Positions 1-8,604 of a stretch of DNA of 21,266 nt are shown here, piece by piece. The notes beneath the pieces were generated by a model. It was not told the origin of the DNA, did no database searches, and worked only from the letters and a program-made list of their open reading frames with translations. Made by a program: the position numbers and the translations under genes. This stretch comes from DATGXB01 sp035298905 (GTDB lineage Bacteria > Cyanobacteriota > Cyanobacteriia > Cyanobacteriales > Nostocaceae). The stretch spans positions 1 through 21,266 of the forward strand of contig DATGXQ010000594.1 of NCBI GenBank assembly GCA_035298905.1, in the 5' to 3' direction. Position 1 is the stretch's first letter; each line of letters starts with the position of its first letter.

Positions 1-23
1 GCCACCTGCCCCAGTCTTGATTT

Positions 24-839
24 CTAACCTTTCCCGCCTGTAAATGTTACACCTTGGATTAAGTAGCGATTGAAGAAAGCATAAATCCCTAAAGCTGGCA
101 GGGTAAAGACCATAGAAGCGGCCATAATATAATTCCAATAACTGATATACTGACCTTTGAAGGTATTTAGCCCTAAAGGTAGGGTAAACATTTCTGGGTC
201 AAATAAGATTACTAAAGGCAGTAAAAAATTATTCCAACTACCCATAAACACAAATACTGCTTGGGCTGCTAAGGCTGGTTTAGCTAGGGGTAAGATGATA
301 TATTGAAAAATTCCCCAGGTATCTAAACCGTCTATTTTGGCGGCTTCTTCTAGTTCTTTAGGAAAATTAACAAAAAATTGCCGCATCATAAAGATAAAAG
401 TGGTGTTAACCATGCTAGGCACAATCATACCTTGATAGGTATTCAGCCAACCGATCGCCTTTAAAATCAAAAATGTGGGAATCAGGGTAATTTGGGCGGG
501 AACTGCTAAAATAGCCAAAATCAAGAAAAACCAGAAGTTTTTACCGACAAATTGCAATCTAGCTAAGGCATAACCCGCCATAGAATTAAATAATAAATTC
601 AAAGCTGTGACACTAACAGCAATGATGAGACTATTAAGCAACCAGCGCGAAAATAAGGGTTCTTGCAGGAAGATTTGCTGATAATTATCTAGAGTAAAAT
701 TTTGGGGTAGGAAATTTAGCCCACCGCTAATAATTTCTGCTAAAGGTTTAAAAGAAGCGGATATTGCCCAAAGGAAAGGAATGAGGGTGATTGTAGCATA
801 AATGGTTAAGAATAAATATAACAAAACTTTGAGTTTCAA
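24..839 (-). CDS. Sugar ABC transporter permease, MalG/CUT1 type
   Basis: Inner-membrane subunit of a carbohydrate importer, 271 residues, about six membrane helices. The cytoplasmic EAA loop that docks the ATPase is clear (EEAAKIDGLDTWGIF, about residues 162-176). The C-terminal end (TFTGGKG) matches the MalG-like half. The start is TTG, placed by a strong GGAGGTGA ribosome site 8 bases upstream; an in-frame stop just upstream (846-848) excludes a longer protein. The TTG overlaps the stop of the preceding permease gene by 4 bases (TTGA), so the two are almost surely translationally coupled in one operon. Family and role are firm; the substrate cannot be read from the sequence. No ATPase gene for this importer is in the window, which fits the known use of shared ATPases by CUT1 importers. 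Confidence 0.92.
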   Translation of the reverse strand: MKLKVLLYLFLTIYATITLIPFLWAISASFKPLAEIISGGLNFLPQNFTLDNYQQIFLQEPLFSRWLLNSLIIAVSVTALNLLFNSMAGYALARLQFVGKNFWFFLILAILAVPAQITLIPTFLILKAIGWLNTYQGMIVPSMVNTTFIFMMRQFFVNFPKELEEAAKIDGLDTWGIFQYIILPLAKPALAAQAVFVFMGSWNNFLLPLVILFDPEMFTLPLGLNTFKGQYISYWNYIMAASMVFTLPALGIYAFFNRYLIQGVTFTGGKG

Positions 840-1756
840 ATTTTCTCACCTCCAAAAAATTGCCGTTGAATCACGGTGATACTGATAATCACTACGGCCA
901 ATAAAAGAGCGATCGCGGCTGCATAACCTAGTTGTAAATTTTTGAATACAGCTTGATAAATTAGCAATACTACCGTTAACGTGGCATTATTGGGGCCACC
1001 AGTACCGCCGGAAAAAATATAGGTTTGATCAAACAATTGAAAAGTGCCAATTATCCCCATAGTTACTACAAAAAAAGTTACAGGTTGTAATAAAGGAAGA
1101 GTGATATAAATTAGTTTCTGCCAACCATTTGCACCATCTAATTCTGCTGCTTCATAAAGGGTTGGGGGAATATCCTGTAACGCTGCTAAGTAAATCACCA
1201 TAAAAAACGGTGCTGTTGACCAGATGTTCATAATCATGATGGCTTTTAGTGCTACGGCTGGATCTCCTAACCAGTTGTAAGTAGGTAATCCGAAAAAAGC
1301 GAGAAGATGATTAAACAATCCATCAGCGTTATAAATCCACATAAAAATTAACGTTAGAACTGCTGAGGATGTAACTGTGGGTAAAAAATAGAGAATCCGC
1401 CACCAATTTTTCCCGCGAATGCCAGAATTGAGAGTAATAGCCAAAATTAAAGCCAAAATAGTTTGACTGGGGACAACAATGGCTACATATTGCACTGTAT
1501 TTCTTAAAGCGATCGCCACTTGTTCATCTAGGACTAAGCGGGTAAAATTTCGCCAACCAATAAATTGATATTTAATCCCCCCCAATAATTGCACCTTATG
1601 GAGAGAAAGGAACACGGCATAAAGAATAGGTAGGACTACAAAAACGCCTAAAACTAAAATCGCCGGCAGCATGAAGAAATATCCAGCCAAATTTTCGGGA
1701 ATTTGCCCTTTGAAGTGATGATCTTGTCGGTAAGAGGAAAACACGACTGGTATCAT
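836..1756 (-). CDS. Sugar ABC transporter permease, MalF/CUT1 type
   Basis: Inner-membrane partner of the following permease, about 306 residues. The first helix is near residues 25-50 (FMLPAILVLGVFVVLPILYA) and the EAA loop reads YEAAELDGANGWQKLIYITL. A GTG six bases further upstream (1760-1762) also opens the frame, but it overlaps the ribosome site. AGGAGGTGA lies about five bases before the ATG at 1754-1756, so I start there. The stop overlaps the start of the next permease. It is probably the first gene of a two-gene operon, divergent from the AAA+ gene across about 217 bases. The likely binding-protein partner is the lipoprotein gene at 5704-6951, on the same strand but separated by two opposite-strand genes. 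Substrate unknown. Confidence 0.92.
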   Translation of the reverse strand: MIPVVFSSYRQDHHFKGQIPENLAGYFFMLPAILVLGVFVVLPILYAVFLSLHKVQLLGGIKYQFIGWRNFTRLVLDEQVAIALRNTVQYVAIVVPSQTILALILAITLNSGIRGKNWWRILYFLPTVTSSAVLTLIFMWIYNADGLFNHLLAFFGLPTYNWLGDPAVALKAIMIMNIWSTAPFFMVIYLAALQDIPPTLYEAAELDGANGWQKLIYITLPLLQPVTFFVVTMGIIGTFQLFDQTYIFSGGTGGPNNATLTVVLLIYQAVFKNLQLGYAAAIALLLAVVIISITVIQRQFFGGEKI

Positions 1757-1887
1757 CTTCACCTCCTATATTGAGGCTAATTTTGCGGTAAAACTAAGGC
1801 TGACTTAAGTTATGCAAGAATTCAGGAGTCAGGATGATGATCAAACCAGGAATAGATAGTACTGAGATTTTTTACGAATCATCCAGC

Positions 1888-1908
1888 GATTCTGGATTCT
1901 GGATTCTG
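1888..1908. repeat. 7-bp tandem repeat, 3 copies
   Basis: GATTCTG is repeated three times without interruption in the spacer between the permease operon and the AAA+ gene. It is a short heptamer array of the kind common in heterocystous cyanobacteria. The rest of the spacer is AT-rich; TATACT at 1950-1955 could be a -10 for the AAA+ gene, but no good -35 is visible. Confidence 0.8.
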
Positions 1909-1973
1909 AATGCTTACTAAGTTATCTTTATATGTTAACTAGGAAAATATATACTTAAAAAAACTAGGACAAA

Positions 1974-4436
1974 ATGATACAAGCCTCCTATATAACCTAC
2001 TTGCGATCGATTAAAAACGAACTGCAAAGAACTGGTAAAACCAAAAAAAGCTTGCGAGTCAAAACTATTATGGAAGAATTTGGCTATCAGCGTCGCAGTC
2101 AAGCATTTATAGATGATTTTAATGCAGCTTTAGAGGAGTTAGGACTATATATTAACCCAGCTTTTGACTTATACGTCCCCCTAGATACCAAAATAGCGAT
2201 CGCTATCAAAGGAACTTCTCCACAACAGCCACAAAAAACAGCTAATTCTCAACCAAATTTTGCTAAATTGCGAGAACCAATTTCCGTCAAACATGACTTT
2301 TTTTACTATTTATTTGATTTTGGTTCAGAACAAGAATATGAAAGATTTCAGGCTTGTTTAGATGCTAATCAACCTGTAGGTATTTTTCTCATTCCCCAAG
2401 TAGAAGATTTCTTCTCAGATATTGTCGTCAAAATTCTCAGTTATGAATTAATTAGAAAATATCAATATCAAGGAGATTCTGATATTCCTAAAGCATTTAA
2501 CCGCAAAATGTCAATTAATAATATTGATTCGGATCAAGATGAAGAAAGTGATCAAAAAATATCTGGTAGCCATGCTAGTATTTTTCACTTTTATCGCTCC
2601 ACAATGACTAGCGTAATTCTTGGCACAACTGGATTAGAACTACTAGATTCAGAAAAGTTCGATGAACAATTTGAGCAAATATCTTTATCTGCTAATAAAT
2701 ATAGTTCTGCTCAATTTTTCATTTTATTTCATTGTCCTCCAGCCTCAGAAATTCAATCACAACAGAAAGAAGATGCTTTAGGCTATTTAGTAGATAGAGT
2801 TGCCAGTAAAATTCCTTTTACTTTTACCCTCCGATGTAAATATGCCAATGAAGCAAAAATCGAGAATAAAGAAGACATTTATGCTCATTTTCGTTTTCTT
2901 CTAGAACTTCCAGATTATGAAATTGAAGAAGATGATGTATCCTTACTTAATTACTTTTTAGAACTACAAAAAGCCCAAATTCAAGCAGAATCCCAATTGC
3001 TATTGCGGATGAAAGCCGAGCATTTCTATAAACTCACATGGAATCAGGAAAGCACAGAATATATTTATCTAAAATATTTTGCGATTAAAACACTAGAAAG
3101 CCTTGGCTATCCATTATCAAGCATAGAATGTGAGGTGGAATTAACGTCTAAAGATGAAGAAAATACGGATGATGAAATTATAGACTATGATGAAGAATTT
3201 CAGGACGAAATTATAGAAGTTTATGTCAAAAACAAAGTAATTGTTGAGATAGAGACTTTGAATTATCAAGAATACGAAGATAATAATTTATTTCTTGATA
3301 TGATTAAACGTATTTTGAGAAAATCCAAAGTTTGGCCAAATCAATTAGAGAGTGTATGGCTAGTTTTACCTGGATTTGAAATTGCGCGAAACTATTATCA
3401 ACTGAAGAAAACCCAAGAAATCTTAGAATATAAACTAGCCGAGTATTACGGTGACAGCTTTGAAATTGTAATCATGACCCCCGATTATGAAAAACATCAA
3501 TTAGTACCTGTAACTTTTGACGCGATCGACTATCCTTCTTTTGGTTATACAACTAAGAGAAATAAACTCACACCGTCATATCAAATTAAAAAAACCAACA
3601 AACTAGACTTTAGCCAAGTCAAAGGTTTATATGAAGAAAAAGAGAAATTAAGTAAATTACTGAAACTACAATCTAAAGGACGTAAAGGTTTAATTGGGGG
3701 AATTCTCTTCTTTGGTTTACCTGGCTGTGGTAAAACCCTTTTAGCCAATGCGTTTGCTAATGAATCAGGTAGATATTTTTTCAAATTTTCTCCGGCTGAT
3801 ATTATTAGTGTCTGGATTGGACAAAGCCAAAAAAATATTCGTGACATCTTTACCCAAACTAAAAAGAAAGCACCCTCAGTTTTATTTATTGACGAATTAG
3901 ATAGTATCGGGTTTAAACGCACCGAAGATCATGCACACACAGACCAAAAAGCTACAATTAATCAATTATTAATTGAACTTAATAACATTCAAGACAGCGA
4001 TGTAATAGTGATAGCAGCTACTAATTATTTAAGTGGAATCGATGCAGCCTTAAGACGTTCAGGAAGATTAGATTGGAAAATTCCTATTTTTCCACCAGAC
4101 CAAGCAGAAAGAAAAGAATTGTTTCAACACTATCTATCACAAATTGACATTAATCAGTTAGTCAATTTCGATATTTTAGCAGAAAAAAGTGCAAGGTTTA
4201 CTTCCTCAGACATTGAATTAGTTTGTCGAGAAGTCAGCAACGCGATCATTTTAGAAGAAATAAATTCAGCCTTAACAACTGCTGATGTACTCGCATATAT
4301 TACCAATCTTCAAGATGGAGGATTAAGCTTAACTCCTGATCAAGTAAAAGACTTTTTGGATGAATGTAAACGATTAAGTGTGAGAAATCACAAACTTGAA
4401 AGTTTAAAAAAGGAATGGCGCTTAGATCATGATTAA
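1974..4436 (+). CDS. AAA+ ATPase with long unusual N-terminal region
   Basis: 820-residue protein. The C-terminal part is a clear classical AAA module: Walker A FGLPGCGKT (580-588), Walker B FIDELDS (Asp640, Glu641), second region of homology from AATN (681), arginine-finger segment RRSGR (694-698), then a helical lid. It resembles FtsH/CDC48-type modules but has no zinc protease motif. Residues 1-75 look like a small helical, possibly winged-helix domain (FGYQRR at 36-41, LGLYINPAFD at 56-65). Residues about 365-500 carry Asp411 followed by Glu425-Ile-Glu427 on a predicted strand pair, reminiscent of a PD-(D/E)XK nuclease core with the lysine replaced. An acidic tract covers about 391-412. 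ATG is preceded by AGGA four bases upstream. Probably a single-gene unit. ATPase activity is well supported; a defence or nucleic-acid role is only inference. Confidence 0.85.
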   Translation: MIQASYITYLRSIKNELQRTGKTKKSLRVKTIMEEFGYQRRSQAFIDDFNAALEELGLYINPAFDLYVPLDTKIAIAIKGTSPQQPQKTANSQPNFAKLREPISVKHDFFYYLFDFGSEQEYERFQACLDANQPVGIFLIPQVEDFFSDIVVKILSYELIRKYQYQGDSDIPKAFNRKMSINNIDSDQDEESDQKISGSHASIFHFYRSTMTSVILGTTGLELLDSEKFDEQFEQISLSANKYSSAQFFILFHCPPASEIQSQQKEDALGYLVDRVASKIPFTFTLRCKYANEAKIENKEDIYAHFRFLLELPDYEIEEDDVSLLNYFLELQKAQIQAESQLLLRMKAEHFYKLTWNQESTEYIYLKYFAIKTLESLGYPLSSIECEVELTSKDEENTDDEIIDYDEEFQDEIIEVYVKNKVIVEIETLNYQEYEDNNLFLDMIKRILRKSKVWPNQLESVWLVLPGFEIARNYYQLKKTQEILEYKLAEYYGDSFEIVIMTPDYEKHQLVPVTFDAIDYPSFGYTTKRNKLTPSYQIKKTNKLDFSQVKGLYEEKEKLSKLLKLQSKGRKGLIGGILFFGLPGCGKTLLANAFANESGRYFFKFSPADIISVWIGQSQKNIRDIFTQTKKKAPSVLFIDELDSIGFKRTEDHAHTDQKATINQLLIELNNIQDSDVIVIAATNYLSGIDAALRRSGRLDWKIPIFPPDQAERKELFQHYLSQIDINQLVNFDILAEKSARFTSSDIELVCREVSNAIILEEINSALTTADVLAYITNLQDGGLSLTPDQVKDFLDECKRLSVRNHKLESLKKEWRLDHD

Positions 4437-4440
4437 TAGG

Positions 4441-4465
4441 AATTAAAAATTAAAAATTAAAAATT
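4441..4465. repeat. 7-bp tandem repeat after the AAA+ gene
   Basis: AATTAAA is repeated three times plus a partial copy, starting five bases after the stop codon. Similar AT heptamers follow two other plus-strand genes in this window (13827 and 16311). Confidence 0.8.
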
Positions 4466-4498
4466 GGGAAAGTAGGATTTTATTCTGGCTTCCCAATT
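4462..4498 (+). terminator. Possible terminator hairpin after the AAA+ gene
   Basis: AATTGGGAA (4462-4470) pairs perfectly with TTCCCAATT (4490-4498) around a 19-base loop. The T-run (TTTTTTT, about 4511-4517) comes 12 bases after the stem, so this is not a textbook intrinsic terminator. Confidence 0.35.
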
Positions 4499-4523
4499 TA
4501 CACTTGTTGCTTTTTTTAGTAGT

Positions 4524-4555
4524 GTAGGGTGTGTTAGCGCAGCGTAACGCACCAC
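4524..4555. repeat. Dispersed intergenic inverted repeat
   Basis: GTGTGTTAG and GTAACGCAC form an imperfect hairpin around GCGCAGC. From recall, this GC-rich palindromic string is a common intergenic repeat in Nostoc-like genomes. It lies just upstream of the hydrolase gene and could also shape its leader. Confidence 0.5.
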
Positions 4556-4586
4556 AATATTTATATGGTCTAAAGGAGAAAAATTT

Positions 4587-5519
4587 GTGAGGAATAAATT
4601 GAAAATTCAGGTTAATTTTAAAAAACTGGCTACTTATGGTTTAACTGTAATAACATTAACCTATTTTTCCACTTGTTTATTACTATATTTTAAACAAAAA
4701 GACATCATCTTTCGTCCTAAAAAGGAATTTCTTACCTTACCCAGTTCACCAGAGTTTCAACTTCCCTACACAGAAGAAAAAATATCGATTTCTAACCCTA
4801 ATAATGAATATATCCATGCTTGGTGGGTTCCTGCACCTTCACCCCAAGAAAAAATTACTAAAATCATTCCTAACGAACCAGTTAAAATTTTAAAATCTCC
4901 AAAAGTGATTTTATATTTATGTGGTGCTGGTGGTAATAAAGGTTATTATAATCATGTCGCTAGACTTCAAGCTTTCCGACAATTGGGTTTTTCTACCTTA
5001 GTAATAGACTATCGGGGTTTTGGTGGAAGTAAAGGTAATGTTCCCAGTGAAGAACAATTATATACAGATAGCGAAATAGCTTGGAATTACTTAGTTAAAA
5101 ATCGCCGTATTCCTCCCAAGCAAATTGTGATTTATGGAGAATCCCTTGGTGGTGCAGTAGCATTAAATTTGGCTATCAAACATCCAGAAGCAAAAGCTAT
5201 AATCATGCAAAGTAGCTTTACTTCAATGGCGGAAACAATCAAAAACAGAGATTTATATTGGTTATTCCCTATAGATTTAATATTAACACAAAAATTTAAT
5301 TCTATTTCTAAAATTCGTGATTTAAAAATTCCTGTCTTGCTGATTCATGGAACTGCTGATCCAATCGTCTCCTCATACATGAGTCAAAAGTTATATGATA
5401 CCGCACCCCAACCAAAACAACTATTGTTAATTCCCAATCAGGGACATTACAACATTTATCAACCAGGAAATAAGTCTTATTTACAAGCAATTCATAAATT
5501 TATAAATAAACTGGAATAA
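4587..5519 (+). CDS. Membrane-anchored alpha/beta hydrolase
   Basis: Serine hydrolase of 310 residues. An N-terminal membrane anchor (about residues 13-33, YGLTVITLTYFSTCLLLYF) is followed by an extracytoplasmic catalytic domain. Visible elements are the nucleophile elbow GESLGG (Ser186), Asp258 in HGTADP and His287 in QGHYN, which together give a complete triad; GAGGN near residues 113-117 may be the oxyanion-side loop. The layout resembles the YqkD/BEM46 group of anchored hydrolases, whose substrates are mostly unknown. The start is GTG, supported by AAGGAG eight bases upstream. It follows the AAA+ gene by 150 bases in the same direction, but repeats in between make co-transcription uncertain. 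Its stop is close to the convergent binding-protein gene, now separated from it by the MITE. Confidence 0.88.
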   Translation: MRNKLKIQVNFKKLATYGLTVITLTYFSTCLLLYFKQKDIIFRPKKEFLTLPSSPEFQLPYTEEKISISNPNNEYIHAWWVPAPSPQEKITKIIPNEPVKILKSPKVILYLCGAGGNKGYYNHVARLQAFRQLGFSTLVIDYRGFGGSKGNVPSEEQLYTDSEIAWNYLVKNRRIPPKQIVIYGESLGGAVALNLAIKHPEAKAIIMQSSFTSMAETIKNRDLYWLFPIDLILTQKFNSISKIRDLKIPVLLIHGTADPIVSSYMSQKLYDTAPQPKQLLLIPNQGHYNIYQPGNKSYLQAIHKFINKLE

Positions 5520-5530
5520 TAAATTTATTC

Positions 5531-5701
5531 GGTTCTACCGCTCCCCTTATGGTAAACAACAATTAATTTAATTTTTGTAGGTTGGGTTGATTGACAAAAC
5601 CCAAAATTTTCGGGCATTTGTTGGGTTTCACTTCCCTGCGGGACGCGGAAGCGAACGTTCAACTACTAGATACCATTTTGCATAAAAGGAACGGTAGAGC
5701 C
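5531..5701. mobile_element. MITE-like element with 8-bp target duplication
   Basis: A 171-bp non-coding element. The left end 5531-5551 (begins GGTTCTACCG) and the reverse complement of the right end 5681-5701 (begins GGCTCTACCG) match at 17 of 21 positions, and all four differences are C/T transitions. The element is flanked by a perfect 8-bp direct repeat ATTTATTC at 5523-5530 and 5702-5709, as expected for a target-site duplication. The inside has no convincing gene. It contains AAACCCAA/TTGGGTTT arms resembling dispersed Nostoc intergenic repeats, and a CTTCC/GGAAG hairpin near 5632-5652. Ends starting GGxTCT and 8-bp duplications recall the ISL3 family, but that link is inference. The right duplication contains the stop codon of the binding-protein gene. 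Confidence 0.8.
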
Positions 5702-5703
5702 AT

Positions 5704-6951
5704 TTATTCTATCATTTTAATCTGTTGGTTAGCGTTGCTCTCAGCTTTCTGCATTGCTTGTTTTAATGGCTGCTGTCCGAGTAAAGCACTGAGAAATTGG
5801 TTTTCAAAATTGTTAACTATCGCTGTAGGATACATACCTACTTGCCAAGGTGTCGCATAGTTTATTCCTGCTACTAAAGCCGACCTTAATTTATCTTGAT
5901 CATAACCTAATTTATGGGCTACAGATTTACGTGTAGGTAAAGCAAAACCTGTACTTGTCCATTTCTCCATTCCTGCTTTACCTGTGAGGTAAGATATTAA
6001 TTCCCAAGCTGCTTTTTTATGTTGGCTTTGCTTGTTCATCACGTAAGCAACTGTAAATACCATTGTGTTTTTTCTGTTGTTGATTTCAGGTATTTCGGCA
6101 GTAGCGAAGTCTATTTGAGGAAAGGTTTCTTGCAAGTAGGGAATAGACCAATTACCATCTATAACCATTGCTACTTTACCTTGTCCAAACATTTCACTTT
6201 CTGAACTTGTTCCTACATCAGATGCAATGGCTGATGTTTTATCTTTTCGATATTGACTTATTATTAATTGTAAACCTTTTAAGCTGCCTTCGCTGGTAAA
6301 GTTAGCATAACCATTATTATTAACTATTTTGCCATTAAAAGCTGTAATTTTGTACGCTTGTCTAGCTAGTTGGGTACTTTCGCCAAATCCAAATCTATTA
6401 ATTTTACCTGTTAATTTTTGGGAGTATTGGCGTAATTCTTCCCAAGTGGTGGGAGGTTGAGTTAAATTTGCGGATTGGAAAGATTTTTTGTTATAAAATA
6501 GGACTAAGGTAGAGTAATCTTTAGGAATCCCAAAAAGGTGATTTTGGTATTTAAAATTATTGAGTAGGCTTTCTTCTATATCTTCAAGGTCAAATTCGGG
6601 AGTGATATAATTTTCCAAAGGTTCTAAAACATTTTGACTCATTAAAAAAGGTGCTTCTAGTTCCTCTAGATAGAATACATCGGGTGCTGCTTCTCCCACA
6701 AGACGGGTTTTAATTATGTCCATATATTGCTCAGAAATAACTTCATATTTGACTTTAATATGAGGATATTTAACTGCAAAATCTTGTAATACGTGTTTTA
6801 ATAGTTTTTGCTCAACTGGAGAACCACCCCAACCACTGAGTTTAATTGTGACTGAATTTGTATTAGTTGGTAGCCAGCTATGACAACTAATAAACATGAT
6901 AGCGATCGCTACTACTAAACTAACAAAATATAACAGTTTTGTTTTATTCAC
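5704..6951 (-). CDS. Sugar ABC transporter solute-binding lipoprotein
   Basis: Extracellular solute-binding protein of family 1, 415 residues. It has a lipoprotein signal: positively charged start, hydrophobic stretch, lipobox FISC with the modified Cys at 23. Typical sugar-binding features follow: GWGGSPVEQ near the start of the mature protein, PDVFYLEELEAPFL, YNKKSF, PPTTWEELR and VAMVIDGNW. It captures a sugar in the periplasm and delivers it to CUT1 permeases; the permease pair at 24-1756 on the same strand is the obvious candidate partner. The start is GTG with only a weak purine-rich stretch about 14 bases upstream, but a later ATG (Met19) would destroy the signal peptide. The stop codon lies within the MITE target duplication, so the protein stays intact. 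Substrate unknown. Confidence 0.9.
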   Translation of the reverse strand: MNKTKLLYFVSLVVAIAIMFISCHSWLPTNTNSVTIKLSGWGGSPVEQKLLKHVLQDFAVKYPHIKVKYEVISEQYMDIIKTRLVGEAAPDVFYLEELEAPFLMSQNVLEPLENYITPEFDLEDIEESLLNNFKYQNHLFGIPKDYSTLVLFYNKKSFQSANLTQPPTTWEELRQYSQKLTGKINRFGFGESTQLARQAYKITAFNGKIVNNNGYANFTSEGSLKGLQLIISQYRKDKTSAIASDVGTSSESEMFGQGKVAMVIDGNWSIPYLQETFPQIDFATAEIPEINNRKNTMVFTVAYVMNKQSQHKKAAWELISYLTGKAGMEKWTSTGFALPTRKSVAHKLGYDQDKLRSALVAGINYATPWQVGMYPTAIVNNFENQFLSALLGQQPLKQAMQKAESNANQQIKMIE

Positions 6952-7059
6952 AACTAATTTTTAGTCTCTCTCAATATACTTATACATGCTATACAGCAAA
7001 TTCCAGGTAAATGAGGTACAAATTTTTGGAACAAAGCTTGATCCTAAAAGACTTTCACC

Positions 7060-7094
7060 CCTGTTACCTGTTCCCTGTTACCTGTTCCCTGCTG
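7060..7094. repeat. Five tandem 7-bp units
   Basis: CCTGTTA and CCTGTTC alternate twice and end with CCTGCTG, giving five heptamers. They lie in the 259-bp spacer between the divergent binding-protein and MFS genes. Confidence 0.85.
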
Positions 7095-7158
7095 TAACTT
7101 AAGATTGAGATTTAAGCAATCATAATTTTGGAAAAATTCAATATAAAATAGCGAGAAG

Positions 7159-7186
7159 TTGTCATAACCTAAACTCATGGTATGGT
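7159..7186 (+). promoter_or_regulatory. Possible promoter for the MFS gene
   Basis: TTGTCA (7159-7164, 5 of 6 to consensus) and TATGGT (7181-7186, 4 of 6) are 16 bases apart, and would give a leader of about 18 bases before the ATG at 7211. This is a consensus-match guess only. Confidence 0.25.
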
Positions 7187-7210
7187 GCTTGACTCTATAA
7201 AAGTTAATTT

Positions 7211-8599
7211 ATGAACTCTGTTTCAATTGAATCGAATTCGCCTTTAAATCTGGAAATTGCTCAGATTGATTCCTCTTCTATCTCTGTTTCTCCATCTAAC
7301 TCACTTCAGCTACGATTTAGTAAAGATTCTATTCGTAATAGTTTACGAGCTTCCACTTTAGATGCTATCTTTGCTACTGTTTTCTCTATTACTACTGGTG
7401 GCATTTTATTAGGTAATTTCCTAGTAGAGTTGAATGCGAGTCCTGTAGTATTTGGATTACTATCTTCTATCCCAATGGTAGTAAATATTATTCAACCTTT
7501 GGGTGCTTATTTTTCGGAACGCACTACTAGTCGGTTTCAATATTCCTTCATAGTTTATGGATTTTCTCGTTTATTGTGGTTATTCCTGGCTATTGCTATT
7601 ATTATCAGTAGTTGGGGATTGGTAAGTTCTCAGCAATTAATAATTATCACACTGTTAATTGTACTTTTTAGTCATCTTTTGGGAGGATTAGGTAGCGCTT
7701 CTTGGATGAGTTGGTTAGCAATAATTGTACCCAGGCGCTTACGTGGGAGATATTTTGGTTTACGTAATAGTGCAACCAGTTTAACTAACCTGCTTTGTGT
7801 ACCTTTAGCGGGACTAACTGTGTCACATTGGCAAGGGGGAACTCTCCAAGGTTATGGGTTAGTTTTGTTTGTCGGTATTATCTTCGGTTTTATTAGTTTA
7901 GGATGCCAGTATTTTAAGGTTGATGTTAATCCGCAAATACAAAATATTGAGCATCATATTACAAAACATGACATCAATCAGCCTATTTCTAATCCTCACA
8001 GTCCTGGGAATAGTAATATTTGGCAAAATTCTAACTTTGTATTGTTTTTAATTTATTTCTGTGTCTGGACTTTGGCTGTTAGTCTTAGCAGCCCCTTTTT
8101 TAATCTTTACATGCTGGAGAATCTGAATTTAGATGTAAGTTGGGTGTCAATTTATGGGAGTTTACAGGCAGGGGCAAATCTGTTGATGCTGATTCTGTGG
8201 GGTAAATTAGCGGATAAAGTTGGTAGTCGGCGGATTTTAATTGTAATTGGAATTTTGGTGGCTATTACGCCTTTGTTATGGTTAGGGGTGGGAACTGATC
8301 AGCTTTCTCTGTGGTTATGGCTACCACTGTTACACATTCTGGCTGGTGGAACTTGGGCAGCGATCGATCTTTGTATCAATAATCTAAATATTGGGCTTGC
8401 ACCAGTCAAGAATCAAACGATATACTTTGCGATCGCAGCTGCTTTGTCTGGTGTCAGTGGTGCTTTAGGTACAACTATCGGCGGTTTAATCGCTGAATTT
8501 GCCTGTTTCGGCGGTTTACTAGGATTATTTGCTATTTCTAGTTTTTGCCGACTTGCTGCGCTGATTCCTTTAATGTTTGTACAAGAACCACGCACTTAG
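7211..8599 (+). CDS. Major facilitator superfamily transporter
   Basis: Membrane transporter of 462 residues with about twelve predicted helices in two halves. The N-terminal 45 residues are polar. The cytoplasmic loop after the fourth helix carries RRLRGRYFGLRNS, and a basic motif in the second half reads GKLADKVGSRR, the usual MFS loop between the first two helices of a half. The central loop (about residues 238-275) is hydrophilic. The substrate cannot be assigned; similar cyanobacterial proteins are usually annotated only as MFS. ATG at 7211 has no clear ribosome site. It is divergent from the sugar-binding protein gene and convergent with accD. Its stop codon lies about five bases before a repeat array. 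Confidence 0.85.
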   Translation: MNSVSIESNSPLNLEIAQIDSSSISVSPSNSLQLRFSKDSIRNSLRASTLDAIFATVFSITTGGILLGNFLVELNASPVVFGLLSSIPMVVNIIQPLGAYFSERTTSRFQYSFIVYGFSRLLWLFLAIAIIISSWGLVSSQQLIIITLLIVLFSHLLGGLGSASWMSWLAIIVPRRLRGRYFGLRNSATSLTNLLCVPLAGLTVSHWQGGTLQGYGLVLFVGIIFGFISLGCQYFKVDVNPQIQNIEHHITKHDINQPISNPHSPGNSNIWQNSNFVLFLIYFCVWTLAVSLSSPFFNLYMLENLNLDVSWVSIYGSLQAGANLLMLILWGKLADKVGSRRILIVIGILVAITPLLWLGVGTDQLSLWLWLPLLHILAGGTWAAIDLCINNLNIGLAPVKNQTIYFAIAAALSGVSGALGTTIGGLIAEFACFGGLLGLFAISSFCRLAALIPLMFVQEPRT

Positions 8600-8604
8600 A
8601 AGAC

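Noticed and set aside
3581..3922. 113-codon frame antisense to the AAA+ gene
   Set aside because: Lies opposite the conserved Walker motifs; no recognisable content.
5591..5860. 89-codon plus-strand frame
   Set aside because: It starts inside the MITE and runs antisense through the end of the binding-protein gene; composition is not protein-like.
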